64,000 nucleotides of DNA from Bostrychus sinensis (taxonomy: Eukaryota; Chordata; Actinopteri; Gobiiformes; Eleotridae): NCBI GenBank assembly GCA_020698575.1, contig CM036247.1, positions 6,539,256-6,603,255 on the forward strand. Direction: 5' to 3'. Shown here piece after piece: positions 1-12,852 of the stretch. The notes under the pieces were generated by a model that did no database searches, was not told the origin of the DNA, and saw nothing but the letters and a program-made list of their open reading frames with translations. A program made the translations under genes and the position numbers. Each line of letters starts with the position of its first letter. The stretch's first letter is position 1.

Positions 1-235
1 TTTTCGCTTTGGCTTTTCCCTCAGTTTGAGTTGTTGACCTTTATTTTTTTTTACTGGTTTTATTGGTTTTATTTATTGTCAATTCACCTTTGATTTATAT
101 TAATCTTAAGTTTCTGTTCTTTTATCTATTTACATGTATTGTTCTTTGTTGTGTTTTTATTTTCTTATTGCTGTGTACAGCACTTTGGCCAACTGTGTTG
201 TTTTTAAAGTGCTTTATAAATAAAGGTGAGTTGAG
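1..235 (+). repeat. retroelement 3' tail (LINE/SINE type)
   Basis: The T-rich stretch ends with a motif typical of fish non-LTR retroelement tails: a 'cagcactttgg' block, then 'aagtgctttataaataaag' at about 210-228 and a GAGTTGAG-like terminus. No coding capacity is left. The family was assigned from tail resemblance only. Confidence 0.5.
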
Positions 236-1182
236 GCCAAATTGTAGTGCATGTCATGTAAGAGAAAAAGTCACACCACACATTGTTGAAACATGTAGAA
301 ATAACAGTTATTCTTAAAAATATGAATTTCTTACCAAAAGCTGTTTTAGAATTTTTAATAAAACTGAATATTTGAAATTATTATTGATATTCTTTGTATT
401 CAACTTTAAAGTTGTGTTACAATGAAAGACAAAAGAAAAAAGAAAAAAAGAAAGTGTAACACCTCCAAACGTCAACTGCCCATATGGACAGTGGCTTTTG
501 TTTGTCAGTGTTGTTTAACTGCCTCTACCTCTATTCTTACTGGAAACTTTTTCACAGATCTTGCTGAATGATAAGTAAATTTGCTGACTAAATTACTTTA
601 TGAGGAAGCCAATCTTTCCACAGTAATTGTCTCTGGGCTTTCTTCTGTTAACACGACCTAATCCTGTCTGGAGATATTCAAACATTAGCTGCAGTTAAAG
701 TGTTTGTAGAGGATTTGTGGCTGCAGAGACAGGTCTGGAGCTTCCTGAGCAGGGTCTTAACTCAGGACTGGCCTTAAAGACTCAGGAAGTGATCCAGGAC
801 ACGCAGACCGAACACACAGAGAGCCCCTTCAACCCAAACAAATGTCCCACTCTCTGTTTGGGACGGATTCCTTCACGTCTTTGGGACTCTTTTATCCAGT
901 GTTCACTTCATTCAGCCCAGAGCGGGACCCCAGCTGAGACATGTGAGGACAGAGTGACCAAGGACATGTGGTGGCAGTGGGCCCTTATACACAGAGCGCC
1001 CAGGACCAGGGTCTGACCAAAATATAGGCCTACGGTACTAAGATGCAATATGGATTTATGAGCAAACGGAAAACAGAAGTCAGAGGAGGATCTGCAAAAT
1101 GATCAATGTCAGTGATTTTTAAACTTTTTACACCAAGAACCACCAAAGAAAATATTTTGCTATCCAAGTTTTTATTGGACTG
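236..1182. other. intergenic stretch, nothing recognised
   Basis: AT-rich DNA with a short purine tract near 425-455. Short open frames here lack codon structure, splice sites or recognisable motifs. Confidence 0.5.
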
Positions 1183-1189
1183 AAATGAC

Positions 1190-1470
1190 TTTGTCTAAAC
1201 CAGGACTAAAACAAGACTAGACCCAAACAAGACTACGATGAAACTTAAAATGTATGCCCACACCAGACGAGGACTAAAACAGAACTAAAACAGGACTAAA
1301 TCAGGACTAGACCAAGACAAAACAAGGATGAAACTTCAAAAATGTATGCCCACACCAGACCAGGACTAAAACTGAACTAAAACAGGACTAAATCAGGACT
1401 AGACCACGACAAAACATGGATGAAACCTAGAATTTATGCTCACACCAGAGCAGGACTAAAACAGTTAATT
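1190..1470. repeat. three-copy ~91-bp tandem repeat built from GGACTAAAC-type motifs
   Basis: The phrase 'tatgcccacaccaga' (with small changes) recurs near 1,253, 1,345 and 1,435, a period of about 91 bp. Each period holds several 'aggactaaaac' motifs, the same core as the large minisatellites at 41-47 kb. Confidence 0.7.
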
Positions 1471-1544
1471 TTAAAGGCTTCAAAGTGATATTTTGTAAGA
1501 TCCCCCACTAAAATCCTGTCAGTTAGTCTTGTGTCCCATTTATG

Positions 1545-1851
1545 TTAAAGGTGCTATGAGCAGAATAGATTTTTTTATTTTATAAACATTACCCCCATGT
1601 GTCCCAAGTTATGAGGTAAACATCTTTAAATCAATCAAATATTAGTTTTACTGATAACAATGGTACAGTTGCTTTATTAACAATAAAAAATATACTTTAC
1701 ATAATGGCCAAGTTGTTTGTTTACATTTTTCCATTTTGGTTCTAAAACTGCACTGCTGATCATCCAATCAGAAAAGAGACCATTGTTTTGATTTAGACTG
1801 CAGTACCGTTTTCAAACCAGTATGAGCCCATGCTGCTTACAGTACCTTTAA
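1545..1851. mobile_element. short inverted-repeat DNA element (MITE), TTAAAGGT ends
   Basis: The left end TTAAAGGTGCTATGAGCAG (1545-1563) is mirrored by a right end (1833-1851) whose reverse complement is TTAAAGGTACTGTAAGCAG. The ~307-bp interior has no coding capacity. A TTAA-like boundary is visible, but target duplication cannot be separated from the ends. Confidence 0.65.
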
Positions 1852-1919
1852 GCAAATGCAGGAGCTAAAAGTACATTTTCTGAGATCTATGTGAGATAAG
1901 GAAGATAATGATAAAGAAG

Positions 1920-2010
1920 GGAAAAAATAAAGTAGTTTGGGGTCACAAGTGGATGAAGCCTGTTCCAGCAACTATGGGCCTTAGGTGGGGTACATCCTTG
2001 GACAATGGGC
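1920..2010 (-). repeat. SINE/LINE tail fragment, reverse orientation
   Basis: Read on the minus strand this resembles the common fish retroelement tail with 'caaggatgtaccccacct', a 'gctggaacaggct' block and 'tcatccac'. Related copies lie at 30,437-30,542, 51,690-51,758 and 52,343-52,412. Confidence 0.45.
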
Positions 2011-3856
2011 AGTTGAGGCTGGGACACATCGAGTCGATAGTGGACTGTTGACACGGTCGGCGACGTGAGTCTCTTTGGTGTGTTCAGACATTTGGGCCTA
2101 GTTTTGGCCAAATGAACATGTCAAATTGGCGTCAGGCGGTGAAGGAGCACTCTGATTGGCCGTGTCCTTCATTCACAATCTGTCACTAAGCTCACAATTA
2201 ACATTTAATATAAGGAACTTTTGTCTTTATTCAGCATGTTTCTTACACATTGTGTGGTGCTTATCTGCTACAGTTAGCTTACCTGTAGCCTTGTGCAGAT
2301 GAAAATATAATGTCCTCCAAATACTTGAACCACTTGAGTGTTGCAGAGGTTTATTTACAGAAGCCCATTATCCATAGAGATTTTTAGTAGCGCTGCCTGC
2401 TGTTGTAAATAGTAATTGCTTCTTGCACATGAGCAGAACTAATGCGCTGCTCAGTAGTGGGTCAGAGTTGCTTCTGTGTGTCTGTAACCATTTTTTGTGC
2501 TGACCAGGGGAGATAAAGCAGTTGCCCTGAATTTTCTGACGGTGGTCGAGCATTGGATTAGTGTGTCTTAGCCTTTAGTCGCAGAGCTGACGCAGAGACA
2601 TGCACTGACAGACAACCATTCACTCTCACATTCATTCACTAACTGAAAACAAAGAAGTATGGCCCAAAGTAATTAATTTTCTGCACTAACCTCACCTTGA
2701 AAAACCTCTTCTAGCTGTTACTGGCAGTAAACCAAGCCAAGTTTTACAAGATGCTACAATCCCTTTACTTGTTAATGAAGTGAAACATGGGCATTTCTCC
2801 TTCCTCTCTTGTTGTGCCATGTAGGTCAAACTCAAAAACACAACAAAGTTTTCCACATGCATTTTGCTTAAGGCCAGTTGGGTCTTGTTTAATAACATTA
2901 TCATAACACGGACCAGATGTGAGTGCGTTTTGTCACCGGTGGTTCAGATTTTTGGCCAAGGAAACGTCTTGGAGGCAAACGCGCACACAGGCCGAGTGCG
3001 TCAGAGGTGCTCCTCCAGCGCCATGAGTTCATTATTAATGGAGTTATGTAAGAGCAGAAGTGTAGGGTCCCAGTAGAAAAGAGGTGGGGCAGTAGACTGC
3101 ACTGACTCAGACATCAATTAAAACAACTATATCTCTGCTGTTTATCTCTGAGAACAGGACAAGGTTCCAACTATGTATCATCACACACTGCAGATGAGAA
3201 GAAAGAGCTGACAGTTAATTCTTAGCTTTGCGCAATACCACTTTTAAGCACTAGACGCTGGCTTAACAACACTGAGTTACAAATAACTACTAATTATCAA
3301 TTGCAAGAGTCACAGACAAAAATGACTACAGCTACAGGCTACAGATTAAATTAAGTTTCAAAGGGATTTACTCTCCACACTATTAGGTTTTAGACACACT
3401 GATAGTAGACAGAACTATAAAATTAAACCAATGTGGCCACTTTTTTCCCAATGAGATGGGTTTGGATGTGTATTTTTATTGATTTTGCTTTTTTCTGGGA
3501 CTTGGTGCCCCCTGCTGCTGTGGAGGACGTCCATTAGGATTTTGTGACAGCTGTCAGTCACAGGTCCAGGCCCCTCAGTTCCCTCTCTGTCTCTGGCTGG
3601 TCTCTACCCACTTTTCCAGTCTTGTTGTGGGCAGAGGAAAGATCTGAACCAGGGTTGAGTTACTCTTTAAGTATTAATTGGGCATTAATTGAAGTATTTT
3701 TTTTCTGTGTGGTGTTTGTTTTTGTCTTGTGTGGTAGTTTTGTTATGTAATCTTATTATTGATATTTATTATTTTCAATTTGAAAATGAATGAAGAAAGT
3801 ATTAATTGGACAATAATAAATCTGTAATTCATTTCAAGAATAAATGTTTTACTGAT
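2011..3856. other. intergenic stretch without recognised gene
   Basis: No exon with matched splice sites was found. The segment at 2,590-2,640 ('acagacaaccattcact') looks like part of a fish interspersed repeat. Confidence 0.45.
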
Positions 3857-4160
3857 CAGGGGTCAAACTCAAATTCATCAGGAGCCATATTTAGTGTTGT
3901 CATGTCACTGAGGGGCCAAACAAAGGTTCAGGTAAAAACTTACCACCAAATATGCAGAGCAGTAGCAAGAAGCAATGGAATAGCGCCACAAAGCTTAACA
4001 GACAAAAGCAAGGGACCTTTGACCTTTTTACAAAAACACTTGTTTTAAAATATTATTGTGTGTTTTTTTTGTCTGTAACACCATTTTACAAAAGAAATAC
4101 AAAATTATTTATGGGACAGATAATATTATGTTTTTGATATTATGCCAAGGGCCAGACAGC
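3857..4160. mobile_element. hAT-like non-autonomous element, CAGGGGTCAAACTC end
   Basis: It begins CAGGGGTCAAACTCAAATTC and ends near 'gccaagggccagacagc', the layout of vertebrate hAT-type MITEs whose ends start CAGGGGT. No transposase is present. The right boundary is approximate. Confidence 0.4.
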
Positions 4161-5376
4161 AGGGAAAGGCTTGCCGCAAATGATGTGTTGCACAGATGTG
4201 TTTTTAAAAATGAGAGAAGTGAGGTGTCATATCCTGCTTTGAGGTACAGGTAGCTGTATTTGGGACAGTACCCCCCTCATACCACAGGAAAGTGCATTTA
4301 AAACATAAACATGTTGAATATGAGACTGTGAAACCAACCAACATTACACTGTACAGTTATGTGAGCTGTTATTTGTGTAGTTCCCATTGACTCCATTATG
4401 TCACTTATACACAGGTCAAAGTGAAATGATAAAGTACAGTATATAACATTCAGCAGGGGCATATGCAGGTTTCATCTCTAAAAAGCACCAGAATACTTAA
4501 AATGACTATAGGCCTAATTACTGTGACAAAATTTTACTTAACTCAAATATATTCTCACATAATTATAATAAAAAGGACTAAATAAAAAAGATTAAACCTG
4601 CCTTAGTCCTAATATAATTCTTGTTTTTTTCCTATAGCTTAGTTATCTCCCCCTTTGGTTTAGATGTGTACAGCTACACATTTTCCAAGGTTATTGGTGT
4701 AGTTTATGAAGTTGAAATCAATTCACACCTACAATTAAATAGACGTTACTTGTCTTTGTTTATTGTAGGGAAATAATTATTGTAGCTATATGTTTGTATG
4801 GGTTTTTGTGATAGGCCTAGCCAAGCAGTATCGGCCTGGGCTGATTTTAAGTCCCAGGCCCAGGCCCAGTAGCTTATCACTATTGAGTGTGACTGAAGAG
4901 TGAATAAATTTCAACCTGGACAGACATGAATGAATGCATTAGGAAAGATTTATTGAAAAAAATTATTATGTAACTTTGGCGCTTAGACCTCGGCAGGAAA
5001 GACGTTGAGCGATGCATTGAAGGTGCAGAGCAGGGTAGACAACAGGAAGTCTTCCCCCCGGAGCCAAGACACTGGTGCTGGTGGAGATGAGGTGGATCTT
5101 CTTGTGCAGATAAATACATACGCTATAGCTCCATAATGCACCATATTGTAAAGTGACTGAGTGTCTAGAAAAGAGCTAAGACCAATGCATAATTACTTTT
5201 CTTAATATAAAGAATGTACAGTATTGAATCAAAGTAGCTTAACAAAGAGCAACTGGTGTTAACACAGGGCTTTCAGAGTCAGACTTCCTAAGTCGCAATA
5301 ATGCCGTACTTTAGCAGAGGTCGAACGATCCTCAATTTGAAACGATAGCAAGGAAATGGCCTCTTCCAACATCCAA
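4161..5376. other. intergenic stretch, nothing recognised
   Basis: AT-rich. A small palindromic CCCAGGCC cluster lies at 4,835-4,870. No gene-like structure was seen. Confidence 0.4.
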
Positions 5377-5890
5377 ATTCACTTTATTTGTACAGCACAT
5401 TTTACAAACAAGTTTCCAAAGTGCTGCACGTAAAACAATAAATTACTCTACTTAGCTCCACTAATCCTCATTAAAATAATAAGAACCAGTAAAACGAAAT
5501 AAGAACAATACAATAAAATAACAATAAATAAATATAAAAACAATGAGGTAAATTAAAACAAAACAATGTAAAAGACACAGGACCATACAATTGCTGCCAA
5601 GTTAAAAGGTAGAAGAATAAAAAAGAGGTCTTAAGACAAGACTAAAAACATTCAAGCTGTGGGGGGCGTCCTGACTTAGCGAGGCAGAGCGTTCCATAGT
5701 CTGGGGTCGACCACAGAGAAGGTTTTAAGTCTGGTCTTAGGAACCATGAGCTGGAGCTGGCCCTCGGACCTCAGTGAACGCGCCGGTGTGTACATTTGTG
5801 TGAGGTCTGTGGAGTACTGTAGGGGCAGTCCATTCAAAACTTTAAAATCAAACAATAAAATCTTACAATTAACCAAAACAAACAGGAAGT
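5377..5890 (-). mobile_element. non-LTR retrotransposon 3' end (copy A), degenerate
   Basis: Read on the minus strand, 5,876-5,676 encodes a decayed LINE C-terminus with 'KVLNGLPLQYSTDL', 'PARSLRSEGQLQLMVPKTRL' and 'VVDPRLWNALPR', the arrangement typical of fish LINE ORF2 ends. A stop follows the LWNALPR block. The 3' tail is at 5,377-5,450 and reads 'aaatgtgctgtacaaataaa' on the minus strand. The tail is shared with the copy at 16,340-16,640. Confidence 0.7.
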
Positions 5891-5930
5891 GAGTGCAGTG
5901 AGGCCAGAATGGGGGTGATGTGTTTGTGTT

Positions 5931-7366
5931 TTTTACTTCCTGTGGCGTTTTGGACTATCTGTAAAAAATCTATAAACCTGTAAAAGATAAAATAGATTTA
6001 ATTGTGGCAAAAAGACAAAGATGATAAAACTGGATTTCATGACTGCATTCACTTTTTATTCAATTTATAATCAGAGTCAACAACATCAACACATTAACAC
6101 ATGAGCGGAGAAGCTAACGTGGAAATACTACAAGCTGAGATTATTTAAACGAGTGAACGAGCAAATTGGATCTTACTGCTCCTTAAATTGTCTGTTGTTT
6201 TTTTTCTTTAATAGTAGCAGCAGTGGTAGGAGTAGTACTAACGCTTAAAGATTAAAGTCCTAGCGCGATGAAATTGTAATTATTAAGGTGTGTTAGTAAA
6301 ATCTTGTCTGTAAACCTGCTCTGGACCAGTATTAACTCCCTACATAAATGTCCATGTTGACTTTTATTTATTTACGACAGATTATTTACGACAGATTATT
6401 TCACAGAACAAAAATATGCATTAAATAAGCTGGGCTTGCTAGCTTGCTTCATGGAATACCTCCAGAGAGAAAATGCTATACTTACCACCTTACAAATGAA
6501 ATCCAACGAAGAGAGTAAAATTCGTCGTCCTGAGCTTCTCCTGATGTGCGCAATCATACTGCAGGATTAAGTCAGGATGTCGAGAGGACTGTGTATTCCA
6601 TCTTCCAGATATTCTGACTTAATCCTGACACAAAACAGAAAGGAGAGAGTCCGTGCCGCGGGGTGGGGCGGGGAGCGGGTTCTGATAGCTAATTAGCACG
6701 GCTGCTAACAACACAAAGCAAACAGTTAAATGAGCTGAGTCCTTTGCTGTGACGGCGGTTTAAGCGCTGATATTATCCCTACACTTACTCTACAATCTAA
6801 CATAAAACTTAACTACACAGAGAAAATTGAAGCACAAACAAGTTGTGGAGCGCACGAGGATTTACGCGGAGCACATCGACAGACACACGGCATACGCATC
6901 TTCAGCTGGGCACCGGACCATCTACTTCTGCATACAAACAGATGATCACTTTGGACATAAAACTAGGGGCCCCGAGGGATCACCTCCGGGTGTGAAAAGT
7001 GTGTGTGTGGGAGGGTTACGTAGAAACAACAAGGCCCTCCTGAAGTTTTCAGGAGAGGGTCTGGGTGAAGTGTGTGTTTGTAAAGGGCAATAAGGTGTTT
7101 TAGTTTGTTTAGTCACATGGGTTTCTGGATTCCCCATTGGTCTTTAAGTGCCCTTCCCTCAAAAGGTCCACAAATTTAGAATTTTAAGAATTTGCCTCAA
7201 CTTCACAGTCCCTTCTGCTAGCTAGCTACATTATGGGATCTTCCCTCAGCAACCAAAGGGAGGAGGCCATCTTTACTGGTCAGCCACGCATAAGTGTGTG
7301 TCTTTGATTTTCCTTCTGCCCTGTTCAACTTTTCACTGTGTTTACCAGCACTCTTACAATGACATA
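5931..7366. other. intergenic stretch with a small hairpin
   Basis: No gene was recognised. A perfect 14-bp inverted repeat, CAGGATTAAGTCAG (6,562-6,575) against CTGACTTAATCCTG (6,614-6,627), could form a hairpin. GC content rises locally at 6,650-6,690 and 6,960-7,060. Confidence 0.45.
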
Positions 7367-7372
7367 TTTATT
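7367..7372 (-). terminator. candidate poly(A) signal of the pim-like gene
   Basis: AATAAA on the minus strand, about 540 bp past the pim-like stop codon. Plausible as the 3' end, but no transcript evidence is available. Confidence 0.3.
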
Positions 7373-7912
7373 GTAGTGTACTGGTGAACACAGTAAAAAG
7401 TGCACTGGACACAATCAAAGACCCACACTGATGATACTTAACTACATTGGATGTACATTGGGTGCCAAGAGCCCAGCGGAAGGGACTGCAAAGTGAGGCC
7501 TTCCTGAGGGATTTGTTTTTAAAATTTGGTTTGAAGGAGATTATCAGTGGTTTCCACAGGTGCTTCTTATAAAATGGAAACCCACGTGACACTCAACTAA
7601 AACTAACATTAACTGATAATTTAATACATTTACTCTGCACTTACCTGATTTGGGCTGAAAAACTGGAGTTGAGCTGAAAAGAACTTACCTGCTCGCTCAA
7701 AGGCAGCACTGCACAAAGTTCTAAGTCAAATAGAACTAATGGTCTCACTTCTGTTCAACTCAGTTTAAAATGACATGCAGCTGGCTTTAAATTAAACTAG
7801 ATCAATACAAACATTTGATGAACATTAAACCTAGATTAAGTTATTATAAGCTGAGTTGAACAGACGACCTGAGCCTAAATGAAGCCCTGTCTATGCAGCT
7901 GGGCCTGAGCGT

Positions 7913-10900
7913 TTACTCCGAGTGCAGCCAAGGATGGTCCCTCAAGTCCTCCAGGGTGAGGCGGTTCTCTGGGTCCTTCTCCAGACAACCCTTCAGTAGG
8001 TGCCTGCATTCTGAACACAGACAAGCTCCAGTTAGTCTGACGTACAGTAAATGCCTTTGTGCAATCATGTAAAGATGTAACCTGGCCAGCCACACCCATT
8101 CTCAAACACTCAGACTTATGACTGATGCGAAGGACACCTATTTTCTGACCAATCATCACTGTTTATCAAAAATGAAGTGGTGCCATTTTTGTTTCTCTGA
8201 TTGGTTGCATGTTATAAATATTTTGTCAGTTTAGAGGAAGTAAACTGGTGTGGCCGATTGTTTCTAACTGTAATATATACAAATTCATTCTGCGAGAGTT
8301 ATATCCAGGTCCAAGTTGAACTGAAGACTTTTTTAGACCTTTTTAAGACTATTGTTGAAGAAAATTAGGACCTATTTCATAAGCCTGCAGTGCACAAAAA
8401 GCTGAAACGTGGCAGCGTCATTTAACTGTGACAATTGATGAAAGTGAGTGCCACAAAGCATTTTGTTCTTGGTAAGAAAAAATCTGAGATCTTTGAGAAT
8501 TTAAGAGGGCATTTTAGAATAAGCTGTGAACGCAGGAAGTTACATCAAAAGTACGTGACATATTTAAGACCCGTTTAAACATCTTTAAAGACCTAGTACT
8601 ATGCATCCCTGCAAATTTAAGACTTTTTAAGGTCTTAAATTCAGATTTTTAAATTTAAGACTTTTTTAGACTTTTGAAGACCCTGCAGAAACCCTGTATA
8701 TCTGTGAACATTTGTTAGAACTTGTGTAAACAAAACTCATATCAACACACACCAGACTAATTGTTCATACAGAAAGAAAAACAGATGAGGAAGTCTTGCC
8801 AGGCTAGTAAAGATAAAATGCTCATAATATAATTCTTACTCTTTTCAATGTTCTTTGGTATGTGAATGGCCCGCTTCGATCCAATGGTGCATTCCTTGAA
8901 CACGGGCCTTTTGTTAAACATCATGGCAAAAAGCACATGGCCCAGCTGCCATACTGTGGTGAGGCCTGCAGTGTAAGGATCATATCTGAACCACTCTGGA
9001 GAGGAGTACGCTGGAGTGCCTAAAACACAAGCAACACACAGAACAGATAAGCAATGATCTCACTAAGAGGTGTACAGGTCGGGTCAGTAGGTTTGACACA
9101 GCTGTTACTGTACCAGCAACAATATTTAGCACGCTCTGCACACATTTTAACTATCGACATACTGACCCAACCCGTACTGTACTGCTTCAATGTAATGGCT
9201 TTCAGTGAACAACCTCAGTAAAATACTATTAGGTCCAACAGTTTACCTTGGGGTTCTTTAAAAGTCTGCCCAGGTGTGAAGGACGTCCCACAGCCGAAGT
9301 CGATGAACCTCGCCCTGGGTTTATCTGCACCAGTCTCAATCAGAATATTATCAGGCTTGATGTCCCGGTGAAAGACTCCCCTTGCATCCATTTCGATGGC
9401 CGCCTCCACCAACTGACGGAAAATGATCTGAAGCACAAAAACAACAACATTAATATATGAACTCAAAGCAAAGTATATTTTAAAAGGAGCTTGATTCTGA
9501 CACTTACTTTGGCATCGCTGACAAGAACACCGCTTGGATTATTAAACTCGATATATTCCAGTAAATCCACACACGGATCTGGTTTCTCGAGGACTAAGAC
9601 GATCTCAGATCCCAGGTCGTACCAGTCCAAGAGAAGTGGCGTGATAGTGGAGCTGGCTGACCCTGGACCTGCTCCAACCTGAGTGAGCAGGAGGACCTCA
9701 CGAGGAATTCTGGTCATTTTTCCATTCACCTCCTATATAGGTTCACATGCATTAGGGTTTCATATTGTGCTTAAATAAAAGTTGTGAATTAGTATTGGTC
9801 TCTTACAATTGAAAAAAAAAAGTCTTACCACTTCTCTGAACTGCACGACGGACTCCCGAATCAGTTTAAGAGCAACCTGTCAAATGAAAATATAAATTAC
9901 TAAAAGTATACAATATCAAAAATAACTAAAATAAAATTGTCAAGGGTGGTACTAAAATACAGTTTTGCAGAATTTTGTATTTTCAAAAGGGTTAAACCAT
10001 ACCTATTTACCCAAGTAAAATGGGTCTGTTACCCCTTCACATCTGAGCAATTTTCAAATCCTATTAAACCAATTGATACCATAAAGAGCACTTGTCGCAT
10101 GCACTGATTTTTCTCAATTAATAGCGCTATTTTTGTATTTTATGGAAACTGAATGCAACTAGATGAAAAATTAGGAAAATATTATTCTATGAACTATCCT
10201 ATGTTCAGGACAATTTCAAAAACATTAAAACCATTGCTAATGGCTGGTTGGCGTTTACTATACGACACATTGCATGCAGAATACTTACTGGGAAGTTGTC
10301 CTCAATGCGAACTCCAGAAAAGACTTTCCCATATCCTCCTGCCCCAAGTTCCTCAACCACCTTATACTTTGCCATAAGCTCTGCAGACAGAAAAGTCAAG
10401 TTATGTATAATTGTTTACTATCATTCATTTACAAACTATGCATCAGTAGAATGTCTATATGATTTTTGCAGACTTACCAGCTATAGCCTGGGTATGGTGG
10501 GTTGGCTCCTTGTCCTCTGATTTAGATCCTACAATATTGTAATGATACTTAGTTACTTGTAAGATTTAAGAAAAGAGTGAATGTCTGAATTATCTAGTGT
10601 CTTTTCTCACTGTTGTTGTCAAAGCTTTTAGAAGAGAAACACCACTGTTTTGGTCCGCCATAGCAGCTAGATGCAGCTTCCTCGCTGGGGTCTGGTCCTC
10701 CCTCAGGACGCTCTTCCTTCTCCTCCTCGGCCTGGTTGGATCCTTCTGCAAAAGAGAAAAGAAAACTAAGTCGCTTTCCTAATAATCAAACCTTACTTTT
10801 CTAAAATTTTGTTGAAGGCATACTGAAGTGATTGGGATTGTCAATTTAAAAAAGTAAATATTTCTTTCAACAGACTTGGTTCTGACTGCCTCAGTGCTCG

Positions 10901-12852
10901 TCAAACAAACATCTCAAACAATATAGTTTAAATAACACTTACCTAGCTGCACTTTCCCTGAGTGAACTCCATCCAGCGGCGTTCTCTTTCTGGTCTTACA
11001 CTTCTTCTTCCTCGGACTAGTACTTGTCCGGGACCTCTTATTTGGACTGCCCTGCTCTATTTCGGACAAGCCCTTCCTTTTAGTGCTTAGGACACGTCCA
11101 TCTGAAGGCCTGCAGTCCAGGGACTTCGAAGAGCCGGCATTCGGACTTTCGCTAGAAACCTTACTAGGTCCTGGTAGAGGACTGGACCTAGTGCTGTAGC
11201 GTCTGAATTTGGGATTTGAGCGCTTCTTGCGGATAAATTTCTGGACACACTGCTTTAACAGAAAACGCAGTGCAGGAAACGAGTACCACCCTGAAACATA
11301 ACAATATTTAATTACTATTTGTTTATAGAGACAAGTGATGAAATTTAAAAAAGTATATTTTTGTCTTATCAGTTTATTTGGATGCGTGAGCTAAGTAAAC
11401 CTTGTAACTGTAACTAAAAACAAAATCTTTTTAAATGACAAAACTCATATTTATTGTAAATATGGTTGAACAAATACCTCTCTCCCTTTGGTAAGATTTT
11501 TAAATTACATTGACACATTATTGTAGTCTGTGGTGGTTCAGCAATTACCTGTCCACCATAACAACTTTTAGCATGTACCCTTTAGCTTATGTAGCACTAA
11601 TTGCTCCTACAGGCTATACAAAACATCTAAGTATTGTATCAAGCTGCTTGCTAATGTACTTTTCCATTAAACAAATAGTTGATTGTCATTTACCCCAAAA
11701 CAAGCTAGTACATTCATTTTTCTTTTGTATGTGTGCTATTTTTAAGTGGCTAATGCTAGTATGTTCTTTTAAAATACTACATTAAAGTCTGCTTAATTTG
11801 AGGAACCAAAGTGCGCACATAGCTTGTCTTGTTCACAAACACTGAAAAAGTCTACAAAATGGCTGCCACAGCTGTCTTACTTCGAGTCCTCTGCTTTCGG
11901 GAAGGGATCTTGGGCCACGATCTGCTCATCATGTTGAAAATTTGCCTAATGAACAAAACAAAACAAAGTTAGCAATTTTCAAGCCACTGTGAACCCAACA
12001 ACTTCCACCAAAAAGTATAAGCATAAATATACATAATACTTTAGGGCTGGGCGATTTGGCTAAAATTATTATTATTTTTTTTTAATTTCTCAGTTGATTT
12101 ACAATATTTATTGATTTGTTTCTCTTGTTGGCATTAAAAGCTAATTAAATATAGGTTTGCTATTTTTAAATGAGATTATTCCATAGTTGTTTTTTTACTA
12201 TATATTCTAAATGTCTGCACACAAAAAAAAAGAAAGAAGAAGAAACAGCAAGTGCTATCAAACAGTGACACAAATATCTTTTAGCTTTAGCCCTCTCTGC
12301 TTCTAAAGACCAGATCTATTATAATTTATACTCCATACAGGGGCTAACTCCAGAGCATGTGGCTAATTAGCATACATAAACAAAGAGACAAGTTAGCCCA
12401 GCTGCTGCTGCTGCATGTCTTACTGCACTCTTCGTTTTGGCCAAACTGCTTCCCCAAATAAACGAAGACATTACAGAGGTAAAAAGACTCCTTCATCTTT
12501 GATTATTAGTATTTTTAGAATCTGCTGAGTCCCTACAGTAACTATTTAAGCTGCTCCGGAGCTAGCAGCAGCATTAGCCATAACGCAGGAAACAGTTGGA
12601 GGACGCTAATTTTGACATTGCCCAAAATTAGAAACGCAAATTAATCAAATTAATTCGATTTATTGCCCACCCTTAATATAAATACTCACAAAATATTCAC
12701 AAATACTCATACAAACTAAAAAACTAACAAATAGCTTGAAAAGGGAACTAAAAACTAGCTCTAAAACTCAGTTTTACAGGAGAGCAAAATAAACCAACCT
12801 ACCTCTCTGAAGTCTCAAAGTGAAGTGACCAAGAAACAGCCTGAGCTAACAT
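7913..12852 (-). CDS. PIM-type serine/threonine protein kinase (pim-like), 11 coding exons
   Basis: Cytosolic Ser/Thr kinase of the CAMK/PIM group. Exons in coding order: 12852-12803, 11945-11881, 11290-10943, 10745-10611, 10528-10478, 10380-10289, 9876-9829, 9732-9508, 9427-9247, 9019-8840, 8010-7913. All introns are GT-AG and the phases agree, giving 490 residues. The first ATG follows an in-frame TGA; a second in-frame ATG pair lies in exon 2. Residues 1-216 are a low-complexity linker, basic and Ser/Pro/Lys-rich then acidic. The kinase domain is about 223-488: glycine loop LGAGGYGKV (228-236), VALK lysine K251, PIM-type hinge EKPDP (312-316), HRDIKPDNIL (358-367), DFG (381-383), SSPEW (404-408) and a late conserved Arg (475). 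All catalytic residues are present, so it looks active. The PIM hinge proline and the 'AAxW'-like F-helix (TTVWQLG) place it in PIM rather than other CAMK families. Fish carry many pim-1/pim-2-like paralogues, and the exact orthologue cannot be set by eye. Confidence 0.9.
8320..8692. repeat. interspersed repeat in last pim-like intron
   Basis: Repeated 'ttttaagac'/'gactttttta' phrases end in 'ccctgcagaaaccctg', resembling a common fish DNA-element terminus. It lies between the two last coding exons and has no coding capacity. Confidence 0.4.
12041..12676. mobile_element. inverted-repeat DNA element in pim-like intron 1
   Basis: The left end TTAGGGCTGGGCGATTTGGC pairs with a right end whose reverse complement is TTAAGGGTGGGCAATAAATC. 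The 636-bp element sits between the first two coding exons and has no transposase. Confidence 0.6.

Noticed and set aside
7875..8159. Overlapping alternative frame across the last pim-like exon
   Set aside because: It is out of frame with the kinase and lacks conserved residues; the 98-bp exon 8,010-7,913 fits in phase.
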